Below are positions 44,110 through 54,381 of a stretch of 64,000 nt of DNA, in pieces. The DNA lies in NCBI GenBank assembly GCA_963921795.1, contig OY997642.1, positions 44,513,833 through 44,577,832 on the forward strand, read 5' to 3'. The notes below the pieces were generated by a model. The model was not told the DNA's origin. It saw only the letters and a list, made by a program, of their open reading frames with translations, and made no database searches. This stretch comes from Nannobrachium achirus (Eukaryota > Chordata > Actinopteri > Myctophiformes > Myctophidae). Every line of letters starts with the position of its first letter. The first letter of the stretch is position 1. A program made the position numbers and the translations under genes.

Positions 44110-44190
44110 CGACATGTGAAATACTTTTGTACTTTTACTCAAGTACATTTTGAATTCCGGACTTTTGATACTTTTACTTAAGTAAAAACG
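44110..44190. repeat. ACTTTTACTCAAGTA-type repeat fragment
   Basis: The words TACTTTTACTCAAGTACATT and GATACTTTTACTTAAGTAAA resemble the block at 500-577 and are common in fish hAT-like repeats. The surrounding 43990-44840 has no other recognised feature. Confidence 0.5.
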
Positions 44191-44849
44191 GCAATTTTTG
44201 TTTGTAAACGTGTTAGACATCATACACTTACTTGCGGCATCTGGCCGGGCTGACATCTTAACCGTCCGCGGTGTTGGAATTTGAAATTGCTAAAAACAAA
44301 AGGATCATATACAAAGAAAAATACGTTAGTTAGCTTAAACTATTTGCTGTTGTATATATTATCATGACATATCTATGCGACGTTTCTAAAATATTATTTG
44401 TGCTTTCTTCGGTGTATATCGTTGTAATAAGAGTTTTTAAATCACCTGGCTGGTATTTAAAATACGGCGACCGTCCTTCTCGGGGCTGGCTGGCTGACTG
44501 ACATGCGTCACAGATCTGTTCACTAATACTTCAGTAAGGCTCGCAACCAAACAGCGACACCTTTGGCGCTAAAAGAGAAACTGTGTACTGCACCTTCAGA
44601 GCTCAAAATAAAATACATTTTACGTTTTCAACTCAGGGCAGACAGAGTAAATTCAGCTTTAGAAAGTGTGGAACCTTACCAATTAACTCATTTGTGCAGA
44701 CTAAAAAAAAAAATCCAAAACACTAAGTGTTGCGGCCACCACTAAGGGAAATCAAAGAAATAAACAAATAACCAGCACCCTGACGGCACTGGTCACTTAG
44801 GGATCTGTTCCACACAAACAAATATACTATCAGTCACATAGCCAAGACT

Positions 44850-45075
44850 GCCTTTTTCCATCTTAGGAATATTGTCCGAATTAGAGCCTATCTGTCACTG
44901 GATGACGCAAAAAACGTCAATTCATGCATTTGTCTTTTCTAGACTCGATTAATGCAACACACTTTTCTCTGGCCTGCCTAAAAAAACTACAGACAGACTA
45001 CAAGTCATCCAGAATGCGGCTGCCAGAGTATTAACAAGAACTAAGATGAGGGAACATATCACTCCAGTTTTCTGG
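44850..45075 (+). pseudogene. Decayed L2-type LINE fragment
   Basis: Broken plus-strand frames read FRNIVRIRAYLSLDDAK, later TTSHPECGCQ and, in another frame, QVIQNAAARVLTRTKMREHI. The last is the same conserved post-RT block as in the LINE at 24.3 kb. The next stretch, 45080-45630, shows nothing recognisable. Confidence 0.55.
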
Positions 45076-45639
45076 GTGGGGCCACGGGAAATTATTCATT
45101 TTTAAAGTAAAGAAAAACGGTTAAAAGTGGTTCTACACGACGGCAGAACCTTTTAGGCTTGCGCTAGGGTTTTAAACTGTCGATCACCTTGACCGGCATG
45201 GTTAAAATTCATGTAGCTTACGGGTCGTCCTCTAGTCTAGTACCTCCTGGCAGACAGTCAGGAGGACACTAGGACAGTATATTTCAAGCCCTGCAGTGCA
45301 AATGCATATGAGAGACTGAGGTATAATCAAGGGATATCTTCAGTAATAGTGTCAAATCCTGGAATAAATTCCTTACCAAAAATTTTCTTCACCAATGTGT
45401 TTGTAAATGTGTCAAGTAGCATATCTCACAAAGACTGAAATTCAGTTACCCTATAGGAGAATCCTTGACAGCTGATGAAAGTCGGGGTACCATTAAATTA
45501 ACTATACAGGATAAAACACACCAAAATAAATAAGCTTTAATAGCCCGGGAAATTAGTGAGACGATCGTTCACTTTGTGATACCAAATTTTGCACAGAGTT
45601 TCCTATGGACCTACTTTTTTCCAAAAAGCACGTTAGCCA

Positions 45640-46094
45640 CTCAAAAAAATCAATGTGGCTGCCATTTTCCAAGATGGCTGCCGGCAAAAGACGTTGTATG
45701 TGTTTTTTTTCACCTGGATTGAGATTGGATAACCCAATTTTCATTATTTTTGCATAAAAATATAGTTTAGAGCCCCCCCTCCCCTCCCCCCCTTAAGCTA
45801 TGAAAAAAAAAACATTGTGGCAGCTGTTTTTCAAAATGGCTGCCGGGGAAAGGCATTTTATATTGTTTTTTGACCTGGATAGTGATTGATAATTCTATTT
45901 AGATTACTTTGGCATCAAAATATATTTTTTACCCCAAGCCCCTTCCCCAGTTAACCATGTAAAAATTCAATATGGCTGCCTTTTTCAAAATGGCTGCCAT
46001 CAAACGATTTTATGTCTCTTTTGACCTGGATTGAGATCGGATATTCCAATTTAGATTATTTTGGCACCAACATATAGTCTCCCCCCAATGTCTG
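45640..46094 (-). repeat. About 155-bp tandem repeat (AAAATGGCTGCC)
   Basis: Three successive units each contain CAAAATGGCTGCC or a variant, a TTTTATGT-type word, TTGACCTGGATTGAGAT and a C-rich tract. It lies directly 3' of the nuclease-like pseudogene and may be its 3' UTR or element end. Confidence 0.7.
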
Positions 46095-46108
46095 GATCAG
46101 AAATTGTG

Positions 46109-48550
46109 CTAGTCATCACAATAGCAAGCACACAGTTGTGTGCACTGAAGGCCAAAGCGGTAGCACTTGCATCTACCACGACATTCAGTCTTGCACCCAC
46201 ATTTTGTCAGTTGTTCGCAGCTCTGGGCAATTGGTGGGACTGTCATCCACACTACTTGCCAAATGTCATCTTTGAGTTGCCATCCCCAGTTGGCAGGGCT
46301 CTCTGTATGCATTTGACATACAGTTGCCTGGCTCCAGACACAGGCAGCTTGATAGGTTGCATGCTTTATATGTTGTGCAAGAGATGCCCTTGTGGGTGGA
46401 ATGGCATCATAAGACCTCTGCTTCCGCACAAACAGGTCAAGTCTTGCATCATCAACCCCATCAGCAGTGCTGTTTTTGTCATACATTGTAATGACAAACT
46501 TCTCAAGCATACTGCGATCTGCATCATCTATTACTGGTGGGTATTGACTGAGCTTCTGGAAGACAGGAGACACTTCAGGACACACTTGCCAGGTTTGCCA
46601 TGCTGTCTTTTTGCCTTTTCCACAAAAGGCAGACACAACATCACACCCTGTGAAAGCGTGAAGGAAAAGGATGCCATTGGATTTTTCAGGTCCTAGATTC
46701 TTCACTATATTGTGAACTGGTAACCACCTGATTGACTGACCTTGACCAAATTCCATCCAATGCTCTTTTAAGCCTGCATCCTGGAGAGTTGCAAAAACAC
46801 TGACCGCAATAGCAAGAATATCTGTGTCACACGCCTTAATCAACACAGAATTATTGTTTTGCTCAACTGCATGAAGGGCATGCAGGAAAATTCGGGTATC
46901 AGCCTCTTCATGGTTGCAAGGACTTAATCCTTCCAGGCTTTCGGTTTTATTGCAGAGAACTTGTTCTCCCTTGGTCACGATCACCACATTGTGAGGACAC
47001 AGTTTCACAATTTTCTAAGCAAGAAATCCAAAAAGCTCAGTCTTGTTGTCATTGTCTCGCAGGAAGCTTTTCCAGTTAGGTGGTACTTTTGTTTTGTCAG
47101 TCACTCTGCGTCTACCCCCTTTGCCTCGTTTGGATCACGTTTCAGACTTGAGACTCAAATTCAAGTAGACGTCAAATACAACATCTGTACTCTGATACTT
47201 AGACGAGTAAGCCTGTATCTTTGGAACAACATCTTGGACAGCATATTCTTCAAATGTTTTTGATGCCTTTGGAGACAATGAATACACAAGAGAAGACCCA
47301 TTAATGACGATGGCGTCACATTTTGGTTCTGTATCTGGAGGAGAAACAACAGTTTCCAGAATGTTGACAAGCTGAGACTTTTGACCACTGTGGAGATTTC
47401 CGTTGTCACTCAGTGCTGCAGGGAAAGACTGGTTCTCATGCATAAAGAACTCCTGCAGGTCACATTCTCGTGATTGACAGGATATAAAAAGCTGTGCGAA
47501 GAGGCGACAGTCGTCTTTTAGCACTTGCACCTTCTTGTCGCCTGTACGCGATTCTGCCTCTTGGCGAAAGAAGTTCACCTTGTTCTTCTTTATCGGTTTG
47601 TAGAAGGAAGACTCATCACCCATACTTTTGATAAATTCTCTGAAGGCATCCTTGCCTTTGTCGAGATGAGTTGTAAGGAGCTCTGCAGCACTAGGATGTG
47701 CAATAGTTTTGGTATCTAACGTGAGAAGGTCTGTGGACTCCTCCTGAAATGGGTTGCCCAGAACCTTCATCACACGGAGCAACTTCTGGACCTTGTCTTT
47801 GAAGGATATCTGAGTGTGGTGAGACTGCTCATGGTGTCTGACATCTTCAGTGGCTACTTTGACCTGAGATACAGACTCATATTGAGAAACCAAAATGCTA
47901 ACCTCTGGTCCTGATACCATCCATCGCCTCAGTGCAGATGGGTCCTCTGTTATGCCAATGGCACCACCATCACCCTTTACAATTGCATTGGCCTGCTCAT
48001 GGGCTTGGTCAATGGCTAAGCCAGAAAATTCCCCGTGGGTTTTGTGGACCACAAACTTCCCCTGTTTAAATTCATTGGCCAGCTGAGGATGTGTTTGTTC
48101 TAAAGAGACCATATCTTTGAGATGTATGGGAAGCCATTGAGCATAATTAACATTGTTGTTTGCAAAGAAGAACGGAATGAGTGCAGACAATGATTGACAA
48201 TACAAAGTGAAGTTAGAAGACCTGATCAACAAAAAGGTCACCAACTCCATTGTTAAGACAAGCTCCCAGAATTTAAATTGTGGGCTCTCAATCCGTCGTT
48301 TCTCACACCAGTCTTCAAAACTTAAAGCAGTCCGGGCTTGTTCATTTTCTTCTCTGGAATAGTATTCGTGAGCTTCTTTCTGGAGCATGTAGATGCAGCA
48401 AGCTGTAAGTTGGTGAGCTTGGCGTGTTCTTGTTACGCTCGAGGCAGAAAGAAATGACTCTGCTGTTCCAGAAGAAGCCACGCCAGCCTCTACAAGAGCA
48501 CCTATCCACCCACTGTCCTGGAGCAGGGTACCAAGAGACCTCAACGCAGC
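46109..48550 (-). pseudogene. Multicopy fish protein with FEN1/XPG-like acidic motif set
   Basis: One minus-strand frame runs through two in-frame stops: TGA (47135-47137, in a SLKSET-stop-SKRGKG context) and TAG (47015-47017). The N-terminal half has ESFLSASSVTRTRQAHQ and DQAHEQANAIVKGDGGA, a block I recall as conserved in an unnamed multicopy fish family. Downstream come CDAIVINGSSLVYSL, DVVFDVYLNLSLK, then HEEADTRIFLHA, KACDTDILAIAV and FTGCDVVSAFCGKGKKTA. Spacing and context match FEN1-type nucleases (VDAS, FDG, EAE, D-x-D, GSDY then GxGxKxA). The first Asp appears as Asn in this copy. A C-terminal Cys cluster (CGCKTECRGRCKCY, CTQLCACYC) resembles a CRC/tesmin motif. The nuclease reading is my inference. 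The 5' end is cut near 48560. Confidence 0.6.
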
Positions 48551-48595
48551 TATCTCTCATCCCGAAGAAGAGGCAAAAGTGATGAAATACTGACT

Positions 48596-49460
48596 TCAAA
48601 CTCTAAGCCGAGGTCCTCCTCTGGGAAGGTCCTCAACACCGAGGTCCACGGCCGAAGCCATCAGACCCGTGAGACGCTGCACCAACTTGAAGGAGACTTC
48701 CCCCTCGGAAAGGAAGGTGCTGGCATGGGACAAAAACTTGTCCACCCTCTGCTGAGAGAGGCGGGCGATCATCACCCGGGAGTCCCACTCTGCACCCAGG
48801 AAGGTGGTCCGCTGAGATGGGGTCAGCACACTCTTCTCGTAGTTGACTGCGAACCCCAAGGACTCGAGGTGCGCTATCACCACCCGGGTGTGTTGCGCCA
48901 CCTCCTGGCTCGAGCTTGCGCTTATAAGCCAATCTTCGATGTAGTTGGAGATCCTTATCCCCTGCCGCCTGAGAGGTTCTATAGTTGCCTTCGTAACCAT
49001 CACGAAAACGCGTGGACTGAGAGACAGGCCAAAGGGGAGGACTGCGTACTCGTAGACCTTCCCCTGAAAAGCGAACCTCAGAAACTTTCTGTGAGGAGGA
49101 TAGATCGACACGTGCGTGTAAGCATCCTTCATATCTATTGAGGTAAACCAATCGTTCTCCCTCACGGACCGAAGCAGGCTGGCAACGGTCAGCATCTTGA
49201 ACTTGAAGGTCATCAAGTACTGGTTGAGACCGCGGAGGTCCAAAATGGGCCGCAGCCCCCCCCCCCCCCCCCCCCCCCCCCCGTCTTCTTGGGAACCAGG
49301 AAGTAAGTGGAGTAGAACCCTAGATGGAGCTGACTCCACGGGACCTCCCGTACAGCCCCCTTCAAGAGGAGGGCCTGTATCTCTTCCCCCAGAACGCGGG
49401 CGTTCTCGCCCTCGGCCCTGGTAAAGCTCACTGTGGGGGAAAGCGGGGGCGACATCTTGA
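48596..49460 (-). pseudogene. DIRS1-like reverse transcriptase, damaged
   Basis: RT text starts LLKGAVREVPWSQLHLGFYS and TYFLVPKK. It crosses a 27-C homopolymer (49256-49282) that changes frame and resumes LRPILDLRGLNQYL, TSIDMKDAYTHVSIYPPHRK, FLRFAFQGKVYEYAVLPFGL and SLSPRVF. The catalytic box reads YIEDW instead of YLDDW (GAA at 48935-48937), so the first Asp of the pair is Glu. The connection domain ends abruptly at about 48640. DIRS RTs copy element RNA in virus-like particles; this one is inactive on three counts. Confidence 0.8.
49256..49282. repeat. 27-C homopolymer inside DIRS RT
   Basis: The run lies where related proteins have KKDGGLRPI, so a few GG codons have expanded to nine or so Gly codons and the frame is lost. 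Confidence 0.9.
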
Positions 49461-50253
49461 ACTATATCCTGTAGCCCTTTGTAATAGTGCGATAAATCCA
49501 ATGGTTTGGATTGCACCTCCTCCACTGAGCTGCACAGGGTGCCAGCGGAGCGTAAAGACGTGTCGGCAATACCTGTTGAGCCAACGGCCGCGACACTGTA
49601 GGCCGTCCGCTGTGGCCGGAGGAAGCTGCCGCTGACCTGGTCATGTGGTGCGCCGCAGGCAGCGCAGGAACCCACCTGTGATCCACTTTCTTTACCTTTC
49701 CCTGACTCGGGCCTACAGAAAGCGTTTCCACCACCTGAGGGGAAGCGCGCTTTACCCTTAGCTTTCCTGGAAACGTCCCGGAAGGGCTCATGGTCTTTAA
49801 CATTAGCAGGTCGTTCCTGGGCTGCCGCAGTGGGCAGTTTACTAAACCCAAAACCTTGTGAGGAGTGTGAACTATGCTGCTCTCCTGTGGAGGGGAGTGC
49901 GAGCTGGGTGTGAGTGGTTCTAGCAGAGAAAGAACTGGAGCCTGAAAAGGTCGAGAAACCAAACCCTTGTACAGACTGTGTGAGTGCGAAACTAGCTGAG
50001 GCAGTGAAGTTGCCTGAGGAGGCTGAGCACATACAACTTTCTCTACAGCAGAAGATGCACAGGGAAAAAAGACACAGTTTGTATCGAGCACACAATTCTT
50101 TACTGGTTTCTGACAAGGCACGAAATTTACAGTAGGCAGAATTTTTGCAGCAAACAACACGGGCGGGTTCACAACACAAACACACTTCACACAAGAACCC
50201 GCCTTCAACTGAGGGGCAAGAGGCCCCTGGGGAGGCCGTGCCTCCCCGGGCAA
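49461..50253 (-). pseudogene. DIRS1-like ORF2 leader region
   Basis: The frame has a Ser/Pro-rich linker followed by PLAQQVLPTRLYAPLAPCAA and QWRRCNPNHWIYRTITKGY, the block that precedes RT in fish DIRS1 elements. It overlaps another open frame of 532 codons, and the switch between the two occurs near 49460. Confidence 0.6.
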
Positions 50254-50261
50254 ACAGTCAT

Positions 50262-51296
50262 TTACGCTGCTGCTTTCCGCGTCCCTTCGCGGAGCGGGGC
50301 TGGAACCGCTGCTGACGGTCTTCCTTGGGCCTGGAAGCAGGAGGGGGCCCGTGGGTCCGGGCTCGAGACCCCCCCCCTGGAGGAAGACCTGGAGCTTGAT
50401 CCCGAAGCCCTGTCCCTGTGGTCGGTCCTGTGGTCGATCCTCACCGTAGAACGCGGGGCACGCTGCTTGGTGGCCGACCGGTGAGAAGACTGGGCAGCAG
50501 GTGTCGGAGGTACAGTCTCAACCACCAACTCCCTGGTCTCCTTCCTGGCAGCCGCCCGCGCCTGGAAGAGACCGAGCCCGCCCTCCATGATCTCTGTTCC
50601 AGAAGAGGGCAGGTTGCGAAGCTCTTTTTTGTCCGCTTCCTCCTTCTTCCAGTCAATGGGCTCCAGCCAGCGGGTGGACTCCATCTGCATACACTGGTCC
50701 ATGGAACGCCCCACCCAAGCCATGGCATGGAAATTGAGCTCGATCAGGAGGTCCAGTGAGGCCTTGATCTCAGCCGCCACATCGAGGGGAGGGTCAGAGG
50801 CCGGTGGGTTCTGGAGGAGCTTCACATAGGCCGCCAACAGGCCCGCGGCATTGAGAGCCCTCACAGCATGTCCATCAGCTCTGTAAGCCTCCTGGGTGGC
50901 CTTGGACATGAACCTTTCCCACTTGTCCTCCAGAAGCGGGTGGACACCGGACAGTGAATAGGGACTCGGCCCACCAGGTTTATCATGGAGGAACCGGGCC
51001 TGGAGCATGGAGGCCAAGGCAGGGCTGATGTGCGGGCATCTAGGAATGCCCATCTCCTGCGCCCCCTCGAACTCCGTGGAGTAGTCCAGCTTTTCCGGGT
51101 CCTTGTGAGAGGTCCAAGTCTCCTGGAAAACCTGCTGTAGGCCAGTGATGGCCGGCAAGCAAGCCATAACAGGCGGCGGCGGTGGAGCAAGGTCCACGCC
51201 CAGCCGCGGTTGGCGGGAAGTTGCAGGCTGCTGCCGTACAGGGACGGTGAGGTTCTGCAAGCGAGCGGCCCTCTCCAGCACAGACCAGGGGTCCAT
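50262..51296 (-). CDS. DIRS1-like gag, capsid-like part
   Basis: A 344-codon frame begins MDPWSVLERAARLQNLTVPV. A folded region follows with FQETWTSHKDPEKLDYSTEF, MGIPRCPHISPALASML, EDKWERFMSKATQEAYRADG and DLLIELNFHAMAWVGRSMDQ. A basic Ser/Arg-rich tail lies at the end. These blocks are shared among gag proteins of fish DIRS elements. The ATG at 51296 is internal to a longer gag whose N-terminus lies in other frames upstream. Confidence 0.65.
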   Translation of the reverse strand: MDPWSVLERAARLQNLTVPVRQQPATSRQPRLGVDLAPPPPPVMACLPAITGLQQVFQETWTSHKDPEKLDYSTEFEGAQEMGIPRCPHISPALASMLQARFLHDKPGGPSPYSLSGVHPLLEDKWERFMSKATQEAYRADGHAVRALNAAGLLAAYVKLLQNPPASDPPLDVAAEIKASLDLLIELNFHAMAWVGRSMDQCMQMESTRWLEPIDWKKEEADKKELRNLPSSGTEIMEGGLGLFQARAAARKETRELVVETVPPTPAAQSSHRSATKQRAPRSTVRIDHRTDHRDRASGSSSRSSSRGGVSSPDPRAPSCFQAQGRPSAAVPAPLREGTRKAAA

Positions 51297-51388
51297 GGGA
51301 AGGGGAGGGCTGGCGCCAGTGGCGCCACTCGAAGCTGCTACGGTGCCGGAGGGAGGGAGCTGAGACGCGGACAGGGCCGCCGTCTGTA

Positions 51389-52157
51389 TCAGACTAGAAC
51401 TGCCGGCATGGCGGAGGCAGCAGGCTCAGTGCCACCGGGGGCTGGGGAAGCAGCAAGGCCTGCTTGAGTCCCGGCCTGAACGGTGGTAGGGGAAACAGAA
51501 GCTACTTGACTCTGGGCGGCAGCGAGGCCTGCCGGGGCCCTGGCCACAGCAGAGATGGAGGCAAAAGTAGAGAGAGGAGAGTCATTTTCATCAGGGTGGA
51601 GATGGATCACAGGGGACCCTTCTTCCATCAATACCACGTCCTCATCAGGCTGCTGGGTGGAGGAAAAGTCCCCCTCTTCCCCAATAGCCTCCTCCTCGCT
51701 CTCGTGACTGTCGAAAGCAGAGAAGGAAAACTCTGAAGAAAAGCTGTCAGCCCTGGAGTGGAGCGGCGCCGTCAGCCGGAGCGCCGCAGCCGCCGTCTGG
51801 AGAAGCGCTGCCATCGGCCGGAGGAGCGGTGCCGCCAGCCGGAACGGCACCGCCGCCTGGAGAAGCGCCGCCATCGGCCGGAGGATCACCGCCGCACCGG
51901 CCTACAGGGAGGCTCGGGGAAACAGAAGCGGCGAGGCCCGAGAGGAGAGAAACCGTGTCCAGGCGGAGCCGACGCGCACCTAAAGGTAGGCCGCGACAAA
52001 CCCTACACAACGGCCGTTCCTCCATAGCATCCACAGCGTGACGCCAGCCCATGCAGGCGATGCACGCAGCATGCATATCGTCCGGGGCTACCAGTAGCCC
52101 ACAGGCAGGATTAGCACAACGGGCGTAGGAGCCAGAGGACGCCATATCCAAGGTTAG
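51389..52157 (-). pseudogene. DIRS1-like gag N-terminus with zinc cluster
   Basis: From MASSGSYARCANPACG the frame shows Cys and His residues in CANPACGLLVAPDDMHAACI, ACMGWRHAV and PLCRVCRGLP, a two-site zinc cluster. It then enters a 30-bp repeat region (51758-51890) coding for PADGGASPGGG-type text. An acidic stretch (DSHESEEEAIGEEGDFSS) continues in another frame (51389-51889), so at least one frameshift separates the parts. Confidence 0.6.
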
Positions 52158-52762
52158 CTTTAGCGTCGACACAGGGGCCGAGAGGCTAAGGCAGAAAAGC
52201 GTAAATTAGCGTGAGCACAGGCAAGGCCAGTAGCACACAACAAACGCCAACAACAACAAAGCTAGCACAAACAACGGAGCCGGTAGCTAGGAGCTAACGC
52301 TAGGCTATCGTGAAGCTAACAACAAAGGAACAACAGCTGTGCTGTGATACTGTTTAGACAAACGAAGAGAAGAAAAGTCCCGAGACCGGTGGACTGGTCC
52401 TAGGCTGTCGCTCTCGGTTATCCTCGAGACGATTATATCTTCTAGAATAAGTTGAAATTGAAAACACTTACGATGGTCAGGAGCTGTGAGATTTCGCGCT
52501 GACCATTTGAGGAGCAGATAGCGAAAAGAGACAGTATTATGGGATGTCACAGGTTTTATAGGGGGCTGGCCCAGCACCGTAAAACTTGAGTGACAAGCCC
52601 TCCGGCCAATCAGGGATCGCCCTGCGGGAGTTAACGTGAGTACGTTCTGTTGTGAGGATGACGCAATAGCGCCACCCAAAGGAGGGAGTACCGAACTGGA
52701 AGACCGAAAATAAACTGTGGATTTATATGACGTGATCTTGGCATGTGGATTTGAAACACAGG

Positions 52763-53035
52763 TAAAATTACAGATGCAAATCACAAATACAAAATACAGA
52801 TACAAATCACAGATACAAAATACAGATACAAATCACAAATACAAAATACAGATACAAAACACAAATACAAAATACAGATACAAATCACAGATACAAAGTA
52901 CAGATACAAATCACAAATACAAAACACAGATACAAAATACAGATGCAAATCACAGATACAAAATACAGATACAAATCACAGATATAAAATACAGATACAA
53001 AGCACAGATACAAAACACAAATGTGAAACACAGAT
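52763..53035 (+). repeat. Minisatellite (ACAGATACAAATC and variants)
   Basis: About 30 near-identical 8-10 bp units alternate ATACAAATCAC, AGATACAAAATAC and AAATACAAAAC. Higher-order period is about 18 and 32 bp. The open frames in it are spurious. Confidence 0.9.
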
Positions 53036-53544
53036 GAATGAACTTGTGAGTCGCAAATCTGTGCACGCGAGTTCATTCATTTTGAGACTGAATTAACTCC
53101 ATAGAAATGGCTCTTCAACGGCTGCGAATTGGCCAGACAGGGTTTGTGAAAACACTCTCCTCCAAGGTGAAAGTGCCAGGCGAAAAGACCAAATCCTTTC
53201 AGGCGAATATGTTTTAGGCGAATTTGCCTGACGCCGATGTAGGTAGCCTACTGTACTGTAGCCTACCTACACCCAGCTTGCACTCCACTGTGACTGCGAC
53301 CAGCTGCTGTTAATAATAATACACTTAATTGACTTTATTCACCATATTCCTGGCCCTCTCTATGGAGGCTGCCATTTTCTTTTACAGAGGGCGCTAGAGA
53401 GTTTTTCTCTGTGTGCTGCTTCAAAAAACATCTTTTCACTTCCTCCCAAGTAAGGAAGTGACACAGAATTGTCTGTTGCCAGATTTTGCCAAAGAAATAA
53501 GACCAACAGAAGCAACTAGGCTATACTATTTTACATTTACAATT

Positions 53545-53617
53545 GAAAATAGCAGATCAGCAAGCTCACAATGTGTCACAGTGCGACACATTGTGAGCTT
53601 GTATATTTGCTATTTAA
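53545..53617. repeat. Palindromic hairpin element
   Basis: The arms AATAGCAGATCAGCAAGCTC and GAGCTTGTATATTTGCTATT flank the inner stem ACAATGTGTC/GACACATTGT with a short CACAGTGC loop. It is one of the longest near-perfect copies. Confidence 0.8.
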
Positions 53618-53668
53618 AAAATATTGAGGGGAAAAAAAAGAAATTTGAATATTTTTGAAACATTTTAA

Positions 53669-54161
53669 CACATCGGATGCCCACGTGATCTCTGACGTCT
53701 TATTTGCTGGTGCCCATGGCAACGCGTCATTTTACCTACCGGCGAGAGTACTGGCGAGAAAAGTAATCCGAGTAAATGTAATCCGAGTATGTCCTGTTTA
53801 TTTCGCGAAAATATTTTCTTTCAGTCAGGACCGTTTTTTATCATTTCTAAGCCACAGTGTTTGTGTTACGGCATGTAGAAGAGGCTGCCGTTTTGAGAAA
53901 AAAATGAAAAAAGGAAGAGAATTGGGAGAAAACAGCACTTTTGTGCAGCCGGTAAACAGGAAGTCAACGAGCCACACAGCACGTCCGGGTGACGTAATTG
54001 CGCGCTGCATGTTGGGAAATGGAGTTGTTTCATCACCGCAGTAGCCAAGTGCAGTAGCTACAGTACAGTATAGTTTACTGTACAACGCGTCAAACGCGTC
54101 GTTGGGCACTCGTAAAGATCAAAGAGATTGACGCGTAGACACCACGTGGGCACCCGATGTG
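53669..54161. mobile_element. TTAA-flanked inverted-repeat element, 493 bp
   Basis: The left end CACATCGGATGCCCACGTGA and the reversed right end CACATCGGGTGCCCACGTGG differ at one or two positions in 20. Each is bounded by TTAA (53665-53668 and 54162-54165). TTAA duplications are typical of piggyBac and Kolobok transposons. The ends do not start CCC, so piggyBac is less likely. A 129-codon frame inside has no recognisable domain. Confidence 0.7.
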
Positions 54162-54185
54162 TTAACAACATAAATCTGTGTGGAG

Positions 54186-54290
54186 GTCCCTGGCACCACA
54201 TATTTTCAGATGGGGGTCTGCGACTGTGGACAAATATGTAATCTGGGGTCCTTGATATGAAAAGATTTGGGAACCACTGGTTTTAAAAAT
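54186..54290 (-). mobile_element. hAT-type terminal fragment
   Basis: Read outward from the right it starts CCAGTGGTTCCCAAATC and continues with CAAGGACCCCAGATTACAT. It is the same family as the arms of the element at 1587-2795. Confidence 0.5.
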
Positions 54291-54381
54291 ATTAGAACTA
54301 TAGCCTACTATTTTTTTAGAGACACACATTGCTTATTATAAGCAGACATGGCAACCCAGGCACATTCAGAGCTCAGAGCCT

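Larger units (their letters stand above)
48596..52720 (-). mobile_element. DIRS1-like YR retroelement, 3'-truncated
   Basis: In minus-strand order it has a 5' terminal region (52160-52720), gag (52157 to 50262), an ORF2 leader (50253-49460) and RT (49455-48640). RNase H, methyltransferase and tyrosine recombinase are missing. The sequence stops inside RT at LTGLMASAVDLG and abuts the nuclease-like pseudogene at about 48600. No duplication is expected for this class. Confidence 0.75.

Noticed and set aside
52717..53037. Thr/Lys/Tyr-rich repeat protein
   Set aside because: It is a translation of a minisatellite that is open in several frames on both strands.
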